Part shown: one piece after another, positions 18,709 to 31,744 of the stretch
Layout: every line of letters begins with the position of its first letter
Position numbering within the stretch: position 1 is the first letter of the stretch
Source: Cepaea nemoralis
Lineage: Eukaryota; Mollusca; Gastropoda; Stylommatophora; Helicidae
NCBI GenBank assembly: GCA_014155875.1
Contig: JACEFZ010011380.1
Coordinates: 122,001 to 186,000, forward strand
Reading direction: 5' to 3'
DNA length: 64,000 nt
Notes under the pieces: generated by a model
What the model was told of the DNA's origin: nothing
The model's input: only the letters and a program-made list of their open reading frames with translations
Databases searched by the model: none
Made by a program: the position numbers and the translations under genes

Positions 18709-21700
18709 TCATTCTACTGGCGCATTTGTCTGCCGTGATAAAAGGTCAGCCACTATGTTATCGGTGCCCTTAATATGGCGAATTTCGAAGTCAAAGTCCT
18801 GAAGTAGAAGACACCATCTTTGTAACCTGTTGTTTTTGGGCGACCCATAGTTAAGGACTAATAACGGCGAACTGTCTGTGAGGACCACAAAGTGGCTTCC
18901 CAAGAGGAACTTAGATAATCTCAATATACAGAACAATAGGCTCAAACACTCCAATTCTACTGTGGCATAACGAGTCTCAGCCTTCTTAGTTTGCGGCTCA
19001 CGTAGAGAATCGGGTGTCGTACGCCATCCACTTCCTGCATTAAACATCCTCCTATTGCGATAGCGCTCGCATCTGTGGTCAAAATAAAGGGTAAATTTAT
19101 GTTGGGTAATCGTAAGACTGGTGGATTAGAAAAAATATGTTTCAACCTACACATTGCATCATCTAAGCTGGTACTTTTACAAATTTTTGATGGATGATCT
19201 TTAGTTAACATATCAGAAAAGACTGAGGTGAGTTCTGCCCAATGTGGAATGAATTTAGAATAATAGTTAATCAGACCTAGTAAACTTCTAATCTGCTTCT
19301 TTGTGGTAGGCACTTCTAGATTAAGGATCTTGGAAACAATTTTATCATCAGTCAACAATTTTCCTTCAGAAATTCTATGACCAAGGAAGTCTATTTGTGT
19401 ATAGCCTATTTCAACCTTGGAAGGTTTGATAGTAAGTCCAAAGAGAGAGATTTGGTTGAAGACTTGCTTTAGGGTGAGTAAGTGAGAAGTCATATCAGAA
19501 GAATGGACGCATATATCATCAATATAAGCAACTACATCATTAATTCCGTGTAATAACAATCTTGTTAGTCTCACAAATGTGGCCGGTGCGTTCTTCAGGC
19601 CAAAAGGAAGATATAGCCATTCGTATAAACCGAGAGGTGTTGCGAATGCTGTTATATGTCTACAAGAAGGGTGTAGTGGAACTTGCCAATATCCTTTCGC
19701 TAAATCTGTCTTAGAAAATAAGGATGATTGAGCCATATCTAAAATAAGATCTTCACAACTGTTCATAGGCTCTGCATCCGTTGTTGTTCTGGTATTCAAT
19801 ATTCTATAGTCGATGCACAAGCGGATTGTCTGGTCTTTCTTTTTCACCAAGACAATCGGTGAAGAATATTGAGACATAGATTTTTGAATAATGCCATTCT
19901 TCTCTAAATCTAAAATTTCTTTATCTAAATTAGATCTGTAATGGAGAGGAATAGAATATGGTCTACATTTGACCGGTCTCAGATCTGTTAGCACAATTGA
20001 ATGTGTTATTCTATCAGTGCGTCCAGGTTTGTTGGAAAAGATCGTCTTATAGTCGTCTAGGAGCGTCAAAATGTCCTGTCGCTGTTGTTGTGTCAAAGTG
20101 TCAGAGATATGTATGTCCTTTATACTTCCGTCGTCAGTCATAATTGGCACAGGGATTTCAGTATTGTCCAGGTCTGTCTGATTTATCACAGATGCTACAG
20201 TTTGTAAATTGTCTTCAATGTCATTGTCGTCGTCGTCGAGATCGATCGTCACTATGTCGTCAAATTTGTCGTCATTGTCAATATCACAGATTGTCGGTAA
20301 TGTCCATATGTCTTCGTCGTTTTCGTCGTCGTAAGCGTGTGTCGTTAACGATGCTTCGTTTGTCGAGGTGTCATTCCGTTGGGAAATTGTCGTTTCGTCT
20401 CCGTCAACAGTTTGTTGCGTCTGTTCATTTGTCTCATTGTCCTGTCTAGCATAGTATGGTTTCAACATATTTACATGGAATATTTTTAACTTTCCATTTA
20501 AAGAGATTTCGTAATCTACTTCTGAAATTCTTCTAATGATCTTAAAAGGTCCCTGCCAAGAGGTTGACAGTAAATCTCTTTTGTCAGGTAGTAGAAGTAA
20601 AATATCCTGACCTGGATGTAGGACAATTGTTTTTGCCCCTCTATTGGCATACTGCCTGTATTTAAAACCTTTCTCCTGTAGTGATGTTCTGGCCAATATA
20701 CAAGAACGTATGATTTTGTCTCTGGTATCAGTGACCAAATCATAGGTGGAAATGGGAAGTTGGCTATCTACAGGTTGTGATATGATCTCTTTATAAATGG
20801 TGAGAGGTCCTCTTGGGTTCAATCCATACATCAATTCGAAGGGAGAGAACCCTGTACTTGATTGAGGGACTTCTCTGTATGCGAACAGCACCGTTGGGAG
20901 AAGTATGTCCCAATCGGCTGGATTTTCAGCTGTCACTTTAGATAGCATGTGTTTCAGGTCCCCATTAAGCTTTTCGCAGATACCATTTGCGGCCGGTCGA
21001 TAGGGACTGGTGAAACACTGCTTGATGCCTAGTAACTTAGTTACTGATTGGGTGGCATTAGATATGAACTGGGTACCTCTATCAGAAATGATTTTCTCCG
21101 GAAAGCCAAAACGGGAGAAAATATTTAGTAATATGTCCGTCACATCCTTAGAGGAGATAGATCTTAATGGCAGCATTTCGGGCCATCTTGTACATAAATC
21201 CACAAGAGTAAAAATGTACCTATTCCCCTTATTCGATATGTGATTCAACGGACCTACTAGGTCAACTGCCACGATTTGGAAAGGCCTCGAGGCAGAGTTG
21301 TCGTTGATTGGACTTCTGCTGTAGGGTTTTTTCCCTTTTTCACCAGTCTCTGACATATATCACAAGATCTACAGAAGGTTTTTATATGTTGGCAAAACTT
21401 TGGCCAATAAAATTGGGTGAGGACTCTAGCCCTGGTCTTTTCATACCCCATGTGACCTCCAAAAGGGAGTCATGGGCTAATTTTAGCACTTTGTCTCGAT
21501 GTGCTTGTGGTAACACTACTTGCTGTGTCGTGGTCTGGTTTGTTGTGTAAAATCTAGTTAAGATGTTATTCTGTAGCTTAAATGTCCACGGTGCGTTTTT
21601 AGTAACTTTTGGTTTAAGTCCAACTAATTTAAAGTATGGTGCAAGTGTTGTATCTGCTTTCTGTTCATTACCAAAAGAGATGTTAGTTGAGTTTGGCGCT

Positions 21701-21987
21701 ACTATTTCTAATGATTCCTGCAGTTGGTCGGTGTTGGTTTTATGGGTTGTCTGTCGTGTTATTGCGTTTGTGTGTTGTGTGTTTTGTTGCACATTTACAG
21801 GTTCGGTACTTGGTAGTTTGGTAGCATCCTCAATTCGAGGTATTAATTCGGTCGTATCGTTTCTAGATTCGACCGCCCCTGCATTGTACACCTCGGTAAA
21901 TTCAGTAAGAATGGATGGGAGCATTCTGAGTAGAACCCAGTCAATGACATATCTTGGCGTGAGGCTTGATCGTAGCCTGTCCTTCAA
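18709..21987 (-). CDS. pol: Pol: integrase, reverse transcriptase, RNase H (frameshifted)
   Basis: In reading order: the end of an interdomain spacer from 21894; the integrase HHCC finger (AHRDKVLKLAHDS, then CRSCDICQ); and the integrase core with D, D and E in VAVDLVGPL, IISDRGTQF and NGICEKLNGD, the last two spaced by 35 residues. An acidic linker follows (about 20210-20300), then the RT with LCIDYRILN, DLAKGYWQ, LPFGLKNAPATF and YIDD (19516-19527), LGHRI and GLINYYSKF, then RNase H from TTDASA to VLTDSSPLL and IKGTDNIVADLLSRQ. Frame breaks of one base lie near 21450, 21335 and 18985. Gypsy-type enzymes in integrase-first order identify the Gmr1-like arrangement. Confidence 0.88.
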
Positions 21988-23273
21988 AGATCATGTCGAC
22001 TATGTCATAACGAAGGCTCGGAAAGGTTTGGCAGCAATGAGAGTCATGGCGACTGCCAATATCGAGCAAAGACTGCTATTACTTCTGTTCCAAGGACTTG
22101 TGCTTTCACGCATCGAGTATGCCCTGGCCATCCTCACTGTCAGCCCTACACAGATTGGAAGACTTGAAAAGGTACAAAACGAAGCCATGCGCATCATTTT
22201 GGGCTGCACGAGAGACACCAGCTGTGTAGCAATGAGATACCTCCTTGACTTCCCGACAATGGAACACAGGATCAAGATCTGGAGAGCTCGTGCATACTTA
22301 AAAATAAGTGCAGATGAGCAGCACCCTCTGCATGACGCTGTATTCAGAGAAAAGGGTGACAGGCTAAAGAGGGGCAAAATCATGGATGGGTCGGGCGGAA
22401 GATGTCGTCGGACAGGTCTGCAGTCTTACCAGTATCAACCCCGGCAAGGAATGGGTGCCGGTGCCTCCAGCTTTTAAGTGTACCTTCTCCTGCATTATCA
22501 CACTCGACAGACGGTGCAGAGAGCAGAACCCTGCCGCTGTCAATGCAGAGGTTAACGCGCTCATCTATGATCACTCAGATAGCCCCGAAGTGCTCATCTA
22601 TACAGATGGATCTGTTGTAAAGCAGCAGAGAAGTGCGTGGGCATTTACAGCCCGTTCAGCGGGCCGAACCGTTCAAGAATCCAGTGGTGCCCACTCTATG
22701 ACCACGAGCAGCATGACGATGGAGGTGATGGCAGTTACACAGGCTTTCATATGGCTGGAATCACAGCATTATACCAACGTGTGTGTACTAAGTGATTCAA
22801 TGAGCATGATTCAGAAGGTCGAAGCTGGATCTGTACGTAGACAGTGGACTGAGTCGCTGCGGAAGTCTGTTGTCCGCAAAGTCACCTTCATCTTCGTCCC
22901 GGGACATGCGGGAGTCGAGGGAAATGAACGAGCTGATAAATTGGCTGGCTCTGCACCCCCTGTAGATGGCCAGCCCATGGATCGTGCCGATGTTCATTAA
23001 CGCCCTTAAAGATATGGCGAGAACAGAGGATTTTGACGCCAGTGATTCCACATCGCTCTCCAGGATGAAAGACCTGGGAGTAAGAATCGGCACAGCCAGA
23101 CGCGAGAGGTATATCGGGAAAACAAAGCGCCTCGTCAACCAACACAGAACTGGCACTATTAGCCACCGGACGCTGATGCATATGCTGGGGGGAGGATCTG
23201 AGCACCTATGGACATGTCCGGAGTGCAACGAAGATACCCCAACTGATAACTGATAACTGATAACTGATAACTG
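21904..23273 (+). mobile_element. 5'-truncated LINE inserted in the LTR element
   Basis: GGTAAATTC at 21895-21903 and 23274-23282 is the TSD. The element starts inside the RT thumb (MTYLGVRLDRSLSFKDHV, LVLSRIEYALAIL, QNEAMRIILGCTRDTSC), continues with a full RNase H and ends with EHLWTCPECNEDTPTDN and a stop, then a 7-bp tail repeat (AACTGAT, about 4.5 copies). It is a sister of the copy at 8789-9614 but has a different tail repeat. It runs opposite to the host element. Confidence 0.9.
21910..23253 (+). pseudogene. LINE ORF2 C-terminal half with RNase H (two frame breaks)
   Basis: RNase H acidic residues are visible in VLIYTDGSVVKQQ, MTMEVMAVTQAF, CVLSDSMSM and GHAGVEGNERADKLAG. One single-base frame break lies near 22380 (after DRLKRG) and one near 22995 (after QPMDRADV); apart from these the frame is open. 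RT palm and endonuclease are missing by 5' truncation, so this copy cannot act alone. Confidence 0.85.
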
Positions 23274-23282
23274 GGTAAATTC

Positions 23283-23880
23283 TTTCTGATTTACCTCAGT
23301 GGTTGTCTCCCTTGGTATTTTATGCAGCTTGAGACAAGCAAGCATGGTGTTTCTCTTTTGCGTCGCTATTCGTGTGGTGGATACCGTGTTTTTGCTCCCA
23401 CCTTTTGATTTCTCTTTCAGAGCATGGATGTATATTGGGTAAATTACCAAGTATAATATCCACGACTGGATTTTCAAGGGCAGCACACAATACTCGCCCA
23501 GATATGAACGGTGTTTGAATTTCGACCAAAGCAAGGGGGTATTTCTCTATCGTACCTGAGAATGTGCGACATGTCACATGTTTGTCTGTGTAGTCTTTAG
23601 CGTCTATTAATGTTTTCCTAAACCCACAGAGCGTTGCGCCGGAATCACGAATTAACGTGCACTTTTTGTTGTTAACAAACCCTGTAAAAAAAAACTAGCT
23701 TGCCTATAGATGACAAAGCAGTGTTAGCTGTTTCATTTGAAATAGGGATCGTATGTCCACAATGTAGTGTTGTGTCAAGTTGGAACTTCGTACAGGTGTT
23801 GCACTTACTGTCTGTTATGGTGTTTATGATGTGTACAGCATTCCCAAGCTCGTTTTCATTGTCGTGTTGATTGTCACATT
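23283..23880 (-). pseudogene. Pol: retropepsin-type protease segment (frameshifted)
   Basis: The frame opens at the gag stop, in +1 relative to gag, and reads through SECDNQHDNENELGNAV and a CNTCTKFQLDTTLHC stretch. It reaches the protease active site TLIRDSGATLCGF near 23620-23655, then the flap-like region and VVDIILGNLPNIH (ILG word). A run of nine T on the element strand (23687-23695 region) puts the DSGAT part in another frame. Either one base is wrong in the run or this copy is broken. The LINE follows at 23273. Confidence 0.75.
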
Positions 23881-25154
23881 CACTTCAGTGACTCAAGCTC
23901 TTCGTCAGACGACGTTTCTACTAATGCAGCATTGGCCTGTTTCAATAACTTTCGGCCTTCACAATTCTTATTATAGTGACCCCAGCTATTGCAGAAATAA
24001 CATTTAATTGCTCTGTGGTAAGCCATGCGTTTAGCTGTTTGCTTCTCCACCATCTTTTTAAGATGTTGAGGGTAGGTGGGTGCTTTGTCGCACATCCCGT
24101 AACTGTCGTGATGGTAATTGCAATATTGGCATTGTACTACTTTACCGACATTGGATCGTGGTTTAAATCTACTCTGTGATTGTTTGGAGTATTTGGTGTT
24201 CACTACTGCAGCTGCTGTATCATTGTGACTTATGTTGAGCTGAAAAATATCCCTATTTGCTGTGAAAAATGCATTCCCCTTTGCCTCTATTTCCTGAATG
24301 CTCTTACAGTCCATTTGTTTTAAGAACTTGGCAAAAGGTGTGGGGATGGTGCTAACTATTTTATCTATTATAATCAGCTCCTTAAGTTTATCATGGCTAT
24401 TGTTGGTTTTAGCCGAGTTAATCCATTTTGTGCATATGTCTTGGACTGTACTGACATAATCTATAAAGGTTTGGTTTGGTTGTGGAGATAATTTGGCAAA
24501 TTGTTGTTGGTAACCTGCAGTGTCTAAAGAAAAATGTTGGAGAATGCGTTGTTTCAGGTACTCATAGTCTTTTCGCATTTCCTGTGGTATTGTCTCTATT
24601 ACTTTTAGTGGTTCAAGAGCTAAGTTTCTCATTAGGATAAATGCCCAATCTGATTTAATGATTTTATGATGAGACATGAGACATTCAAAATTTTCTAAGT
24701 AGGCGGAGATGGAATCTCCTGAACAGAAAGCCTTCACGAGACCTTTATATTTATTATATTTTTGTTCTTCTTCTTTGCTTCTTAACTTATTTATTGATAT
24801 TTCTGTGTTGGACTCCAGTTCCATCTGTTTTAGTTTAATCTGTGTCTCGGCATTTAATTGGGCCTGTTTGGCGGCGGCCTCAAGTTCCATCTGTTTCTCC
24901 TGAGCCTGCAATTGTATTTTCTTCTCTTCAATTTGCAATTTCTTTTCTTCGGCCTCCATCTGCAATTTCTTTTCTTCGGCCTCCATCTGCAGTTTTCTTT
25001 CCTCACGTTCTATCGCTCTTTCTTCACGGGCAATGTTTTCTGCGTGCGTTTTCTGTGCCCATTCTGACAGTTTCTCTTCTTTATAACCTAACTTTATTCC
25101 TTGCTCAATGCATTTATCTAAACTAGACATTTTGTATTTTAATTGTTTGTACAA
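23880..25154 (-). CDS. gag: Gag polyprotein of the LTR element
   Basis: 424 codons, open throughout. A second ATG eight codons in (MSSLDKC) may be the true start. Residues ~35-125 are a highly charged coiled coil with repeated EEKKLQMEA words. Residues ~130-300 look like a capsid domain (FCSGDSISAYLENFE, PQEMRKDYEYLKQRIL, the latter like the SCAN/gypsy capsid region). Two zinc-binding knuckles follow: CQYCNYHHDSYGMC (~342) and a standard CCHC CYFCNSWGHYNKNC (~385). Gag packages element RNA in cytoplasmic particles. The intact frame in a copy with near-identical LTRs suggests recent mobility. Confidence 0.85.
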   Translation of the reverse strand: MYKQLKYKMSSLDKCIEQGIKLGYKEEKLSEWAQKTHAENIAREERAIEREERKLQMEAEEKKLQMEAEEKKLQIEEKKIQLQAQEKQMELEAAAKQAQLNAETQIKLKQMELESNTEISINKLRSKEEEQKYNKYKGLVKAFCSGDSISAYLENFECLMSHHKIIKSDWAFILMRNLALEPLKVIETIPQEMRKDYEYLKQRILQHFSLDTAGYQQQFAKLSPQPNQTFIDYVSTVQDICTKWINSAKTNNSHDKLKELIIIDKIVSTIPTPFAKFLKQMDCKSIQEIEAKGNAFFTANRDIFQLNISHNDTAAAVVNTKYSKQSQSRFKPRSNVGKVVQCQYCNYHHDSYGMCDKAPTYPQHLKKMVEKQTAKRMAYHRAIKCYFCNSWGHYNKNCEGRKLLKQANAALVETSSDEELESLK

Positions 25155-25810
25155 TTTATAGAGTTAAATCCCTTAGAAAAATATGTTGTGTGGTCGAAAA
25201 TTTGGTTAACTCCCCTAATTATTAATGTGTAAATCAAAATGCAAGGTTATGTTGGTGACAAGGTCATGAATATGCAAAGAAATCAATATGATACAAAATA
25301 ATACATTGATGAAACATGAGAAGTACAGCTTAGAAGTACAATGAGTATGAGGTGAAACTTAGCTTTTAATTCAAGAACTCCTCGATGTTGTCTTGTACTC
25401 TCGTCACTGTTGGAAAGGTTTCATCGGTTGGACGCGGCACTTGTTGCGGAACAATCTGCTCGTGGAGCGAGAAAACATTAGTCACTGTCACACACAAAAA
25501 ATGTCAAAATAGTAACATGTCAAAAAAAAATTGTTTACAGAATCAAAATAATGAGGCACTGTGGAGGCAATGGTGAGACATTGCCGAGGGACTCAGATTA
25601 CTTCTATTTTATCGCTAGATAGCTACTAGTTTTATGTAAACTTGTAACGTTAACAATTTCTTTGATTTAAACAAATCAATGTGTTACCAAAAATCAATGT
25701 TTTACCAAAAATCAATGTGATATGATTAAATAATTAATTTTACATGGCATTTAATAGGTTTTTAAGAAAACATTCTATGCCAAAACCGGAAAACTAGCCC
25801 CCAAAAAGCC
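25155..25810 (-). other. Leader between 5' LTR and gag
   Basis: About 650 bp, AT-rich. Just inside the 5' LTR, on the element strand, TGGGGGCTAG (25794-25803) begins with TGG as a tRNA primer-binding site should, but lies seven bases from the LTR end and I cannot name the tRNA. Confidence 0.45.
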
Positions 25811-26309
25811 TGTCATCATCTTACTCTTATCTAAATAATGGTTCGGGTTCATACAGGCAACAATACACTGTTCGCTAGGATATAGAACATTTATTGTATG
25901 AAGTGTACAGTTGGCGCAGTGGGTAAACAGACCCGCGCTCTCTTATATTACATATCACAGATAGTTAAACATCAAACATATAGTTGTCATACAACAATCT
26001 AGCACACTATCTAGCCTAAGTATATCTATGAATATCTATGAGTCCCTCTCAGGCAGGCCTTGTTGTCTCTCTCCAGTCCGTTTGTCCTCTGCCGGTCTCC
26101 GCGTGTCCTAACTCGACACGGGCGGTAACTCTGTCCGAGTTCCTCGTGGACCCCGCATTAGGCGGGCCACATCAGTGTCCACGGAATCATGGACTTGGTG
26201 ACCAGCTCTTTCGAGAAGGTTCTAGATTACTCGGGTCCTGCGCGACTCAATGGTATCCCTTGGGCTGGAGTTGCAGCCCTCTACTCTATATGAAAGTGAG
26301 GCGGTGACA
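25811..26309 (-). repeat. 5' LTR
   Basis: 499 bp, matches 16612-17110 at all positions I compared except one (C at 26286 against A at 17087). The TSD GTCTG follows at 26310-26314, and the 20-bp minisatellite resumes there. Confidence 0.95.
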
Positions 26310-26370
26310 GTCTGGCAATGTCTAAGTTTGTCTGGCAATGTCTCAGTTTGTCTGGCAATGAGTCAGATGT
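26310..26370. repeat. 20-bp minisatellite, right part
   Basis: About three units of GTCTGGCAATGTCTCAGTTT, continuing the array at 16410-16611 across the LTR element. Confidence 0.9.
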
Positions 26371-26419
26371 CTCAATTTGCATAATCTACAAATTTGTCTA
26401 TCCACCTATATCTATACTC

Positions 26420-26965
26420 TACTTATTCGTCCCCCTATTTGTTTAACCTGTACGCCGAAAATATAATGAGAAATTTCGGAGATGATATAAACAGGGAGCG
26501 ATATGATGCCCTAAATATCGGTGGTCATAACATATCAGAGATTCTATATACTGATGATACAGTATTACTGTCCACATCACAGAATAGTATAGAAAAACTA
26601 TAACCTCAATCCAACAAAATAGTGAAAATGACAACTTATATCTTAACATAGCAAAAACAATGATAATGCATACAGATAAAACTGCTATGGAGAATGAAAT
26701 ATATGTTAATGAGGAAAAATTTAAGGTGGTGAAAAATTTCGAATATCTTGGGTCATTGATTACCAACAATGGTGACACAATGAAAGAAATTAAAAGACAA
26801 ATATCTATTGCTCTTCAAAAACTGGGGGGGGGGGGGGGGGGGGGGGAAAATAATAAATTGTGGAGTGCGATAGATAGACCTACACAAATTAGACTTTTTT
26901 AAGGGCAAACATCGTTCCCATTGCAACATACGCCTGTGAGACCTGGACACTTACTAAACAAGCTG
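26420..26965 (+). pseudogene. LINE RT relic (YTDD) with an inserted G23 run
   Basis: Broken frames read SPYLFNLYAENIMR, EILYTDDTVLLSTS (catalytic Y-x-D-D), LNIAKTMIM, FEYLGSLITNNGDT, ISIALQKL, then 23 consecutive G (26824-26846), then NNKLWS and TYACETWTLTKQ. The order is that of LINE palm and thumb. It belongs to the broad group that includes 27235-27845 (YLGTVITSDG, YGCETWTM) but is distinct. A TAA after NSIEKL and further frame changes mark it as dead. Confidence 0.8.
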
Positions 26966-27221
26966 TATAACTATGCTATGTTCCTTGTATTTTATTCATA
27001 TCGGACTGTTTGCACACCATTTAGCAACACAAACTTTTGTAGCCCAAGAGCACCTTTCTACACCGTTTCAAACCACCATTTTCGTTTCTCTCATGTCAAC
27101 AAGAAACTGTTGTGTAATTTAATTTTTATTTTGTGTTTTATTTAGCTTTTATCTGTTTGTGTTGTCCTGCTCTTGACAAAGGTCGTAGAACCGAATCGTC
27201 GATGCCGTTTTGTCCTATATT

Positions 27222-27963
27222 ATCAATCAATCAATCATGTGCCATGCCGGAAAGCGTGGGCGGTCATGTCTCGCCATTTCACCCGACCACCAGAGTCGTG
27301 GATCAGCTGAGTGTTCCTGTCTCGTCCATGCCATGTGGCCAAGCCATCCAGGTATTTTCCTCTCGGTCTTCCTCTTGGTCTGTTCCCTTCGATCTTGCCA
27401 GTTGTCACTAAGTTCTCTAATCCATTTCTTCTCATAACATGTCCAAAACATTTTGACTGTCTACGTCTAATTTCTCTAATCAGTTTACGAGGTTCATTTG
27501 TCTCCTGTAGTACTTGGTCATTGGTTTTTCTGTCTGTCCATGTTATTCTTTGCATTTTCCTCAGAAACCACATTTCTGCAGCCATCAGATGTTTTTCAGC
27601 TTGACTGCTCATTGTCCAAGTTTCACATCCATACAAAAGAACAGGCTCTATGTATCCCCTCAACACTCTTTTTCTCGTTTCAATTGACATCTTTTTATTG
27701 GTCAGAATGTTTTTCATCTTGCTAAAGGCTACTTTCGCCATGGCGATTCTTGTTCTAATCTCTACAAGGCATCTCCCATCAGATGTTATGACTGTTCCAA
27801 GATAATTGTATCGATTCACATTCAGTTGGACATTGCATTGTACTAATATATAGAGAATATATAGAGAGAATAGAGAAATAGAGCATATATAGAGAATAGT
27901 TAAAATATGGGTTTTACTTATGAAATCATGACAGTTGGATACAGCTTGACAAGACGAATCCAA
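27222..27963 (-). CDS. LINE RT C-terminal region, open but truncated
   Basis: The minus-strand frame is open. The recognisable LINE part starts near 27850 (NRYNYLGTVITSDG) and continues KNILTNKKMSIETRKRVL, EPVLLYGCETWTM, EMWFLRKMQRITWTDR, FGHVMRRNGLENLV, RGRPRGKYLDGLATWHG to a TGA at 27235-27237. A TTGA-type tail (27219-27234) follows. Upstream of 27850 the open frame reads through AT-rich DNA and is not part of the protein. The catalytic palm is missing. This is the best copy of the family also seen at 7410, 13330, 36620-37566, 50690 and 59481. Confidence 0.8.
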
Positions 27964-28387
27964 CGGTATCTCAATGAAGACTGTATGTCAATTCTAAGCG
28001 GAGTTATTAATATTTTTGTGTCGTGATCTATACAATCAGGAAGTGTAAAAGTATCTTAAGAAATTGGCAAGTTTTTATCGCGGCTCAATAAATTGGAAGC
28101 TGAAAAATTCTGCCTTCTATTACTGTGGCTTGTTTATTATTAAACGGACAACATAGTACCTTATATCATTACGTCCGGGTGTGAGGTTTATTTATTAGGG
28201 GTTACATCTGTTAGAATGTAACACCCACTTAAGAGGAATTTAATTATCTGAGGAATATTATCAGGGTATGCCCAAAGAGGATGGGTTCCTATCCTCTATC
28301 AAGATCACCTTCTAGAAGCTAAATTTCATGGCTCGTGCCCCCACGTGAAGATACTACAGATGTGTTCTTATCTACACGAATTAATGT

Positions 28388-30764
<2,377 letters not shown>

Positions 30765-31085
30765 TTGTAACAGAATATAAGGGAATATTCTTCATTGGCA
30801 TATTGTCACAAAATATACAGAAATCTTCTTTTAGTCGCATATGTAACAGAATATAAAGAGATATTCTTTAGTAGCACATGGTAACAAAATATCAGAAATA
30901 TTCTTTTGCTAGCACATGGTAACAGAATGTAAGAAAATATTCTTTAGCCGCATATGTAAAAGAATATAAAGAAATATCCTTTAGCCGCATATCGTAAAAG
31001 AATGTAAGAAAATATTCTTTAGTAGTATATTGCAACAGGATGTAAGAAAATATTCTTTAGTAGTAAATCGCAACAGAATGTCTAG
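30765..31085. repeat. 38-bp minisatellite, about 8 imperfect copies
   Basis: The unit contains GTAACAGAATGTAAGAAAAT followed by ATTCTTTAGTAGTATAT. Copies diverge (CCGCATATG, AGCACATGG ends), so the array is older than the 35-bp or 73-bp satellites. Confidence 0.85.
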
Positions 31086-31346
31086 CTGAAGGTTCTAACT
31101 AGCAAGTGCAGTAAACAGAAAACATGGCGCTTGTTTTCATTCCCACAGGAACACAAAATTAGACTATGATCATTTGCAAACATTGTAAACAGTACATCGA
31201 CATTATAATAAATATAAACCTTTGTATTACCTTAACTTCAAGAATTCACCACACAATGAAAGCTTTGCCTGCCCAAGGACCTAGAACACTGCTTCGCTTC
31301 AACGCACCAGGTGGTGAACGACCTAGAATGTTAAGATAGAACTCAT

Positions 31347-31365
31347 CCCCCCCCCCCCCCCCCCC
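31347..31365. repeat. C19 homopolymer
   Basis: Nineteen consecutive C. The other long G/C runs in the window are G23 at 26824-26846 and a C13 before T9 at 41187-41208. Confidence 0.95.
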
Positions 31366-31648
31366 AATTGCGTCTAGAGGGTCTGGCTGTCTCATCCGGC
31401 TTTAGGCAATCGCTCTCATTGGTTTGAATCGCTGAGCGACGCGGGTGTATAGCGTGTGGAAATGGTCAGAAATCTTAAGTCGAATGCCGTGAGGTGGCTG
31501 GAAATATCTCACATCGGGGTGGCGAGGCCTAACTTGACGTATTATCTATTTTTCAATAGGATGTGCCGTGACCCAATTAACAATTAAAATGGCTGCCAAT
31601 TGTTTATTTTTCATTAAAAGTTTGTCCGCATTGCTAACAAACCTGGTA

Positions 31649-31651
<3 letters not shown>

Positions 31652-31741
<90 letters not shown>
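31652..31741. repeat. (TA)n microsatellite
   Basis: About 90 bases of TA with two phase slips. Confidence 0.95.

Positions 31742-31744
<3 letters not shown>

Larger units (their letters stand above)
16612..26309 (-). mobile_element. Gmr1-like LTR retrotransposon (Ty3/gypsy RT, IN before RT)
   Basis: A 9.7 kb element with two 499-bp LTRs, each starting TGTCA and ending TGACA, flanked by the 5-bp TSD GTCTG. On the minus strand the order is 5' LTR (25811-26309), gag, protease, integrase, RT, RNase H, 3' LTR (16612-17110). Integrase lies upstream of RT although the RT and integrase are of Ty3/gypsy type. From established knowledge that order in a gypsy-type element defines the Gmr1-like group. 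The LTRs differ at one base by my reading (17087/26286), so the insertion is recent. Pol carries single-base frameshifts and a LINE sits inside at 21904-23273. The element lies in the proposed ITIH intron 1 and opposes the gene's direction. Confidence 0.9.

Noticed and set aside
18709..25154. Retroviral env gene in the LTR element
   Set aside because: No open frame with a signal or membrane segment between RNase H and the 3' LTR.
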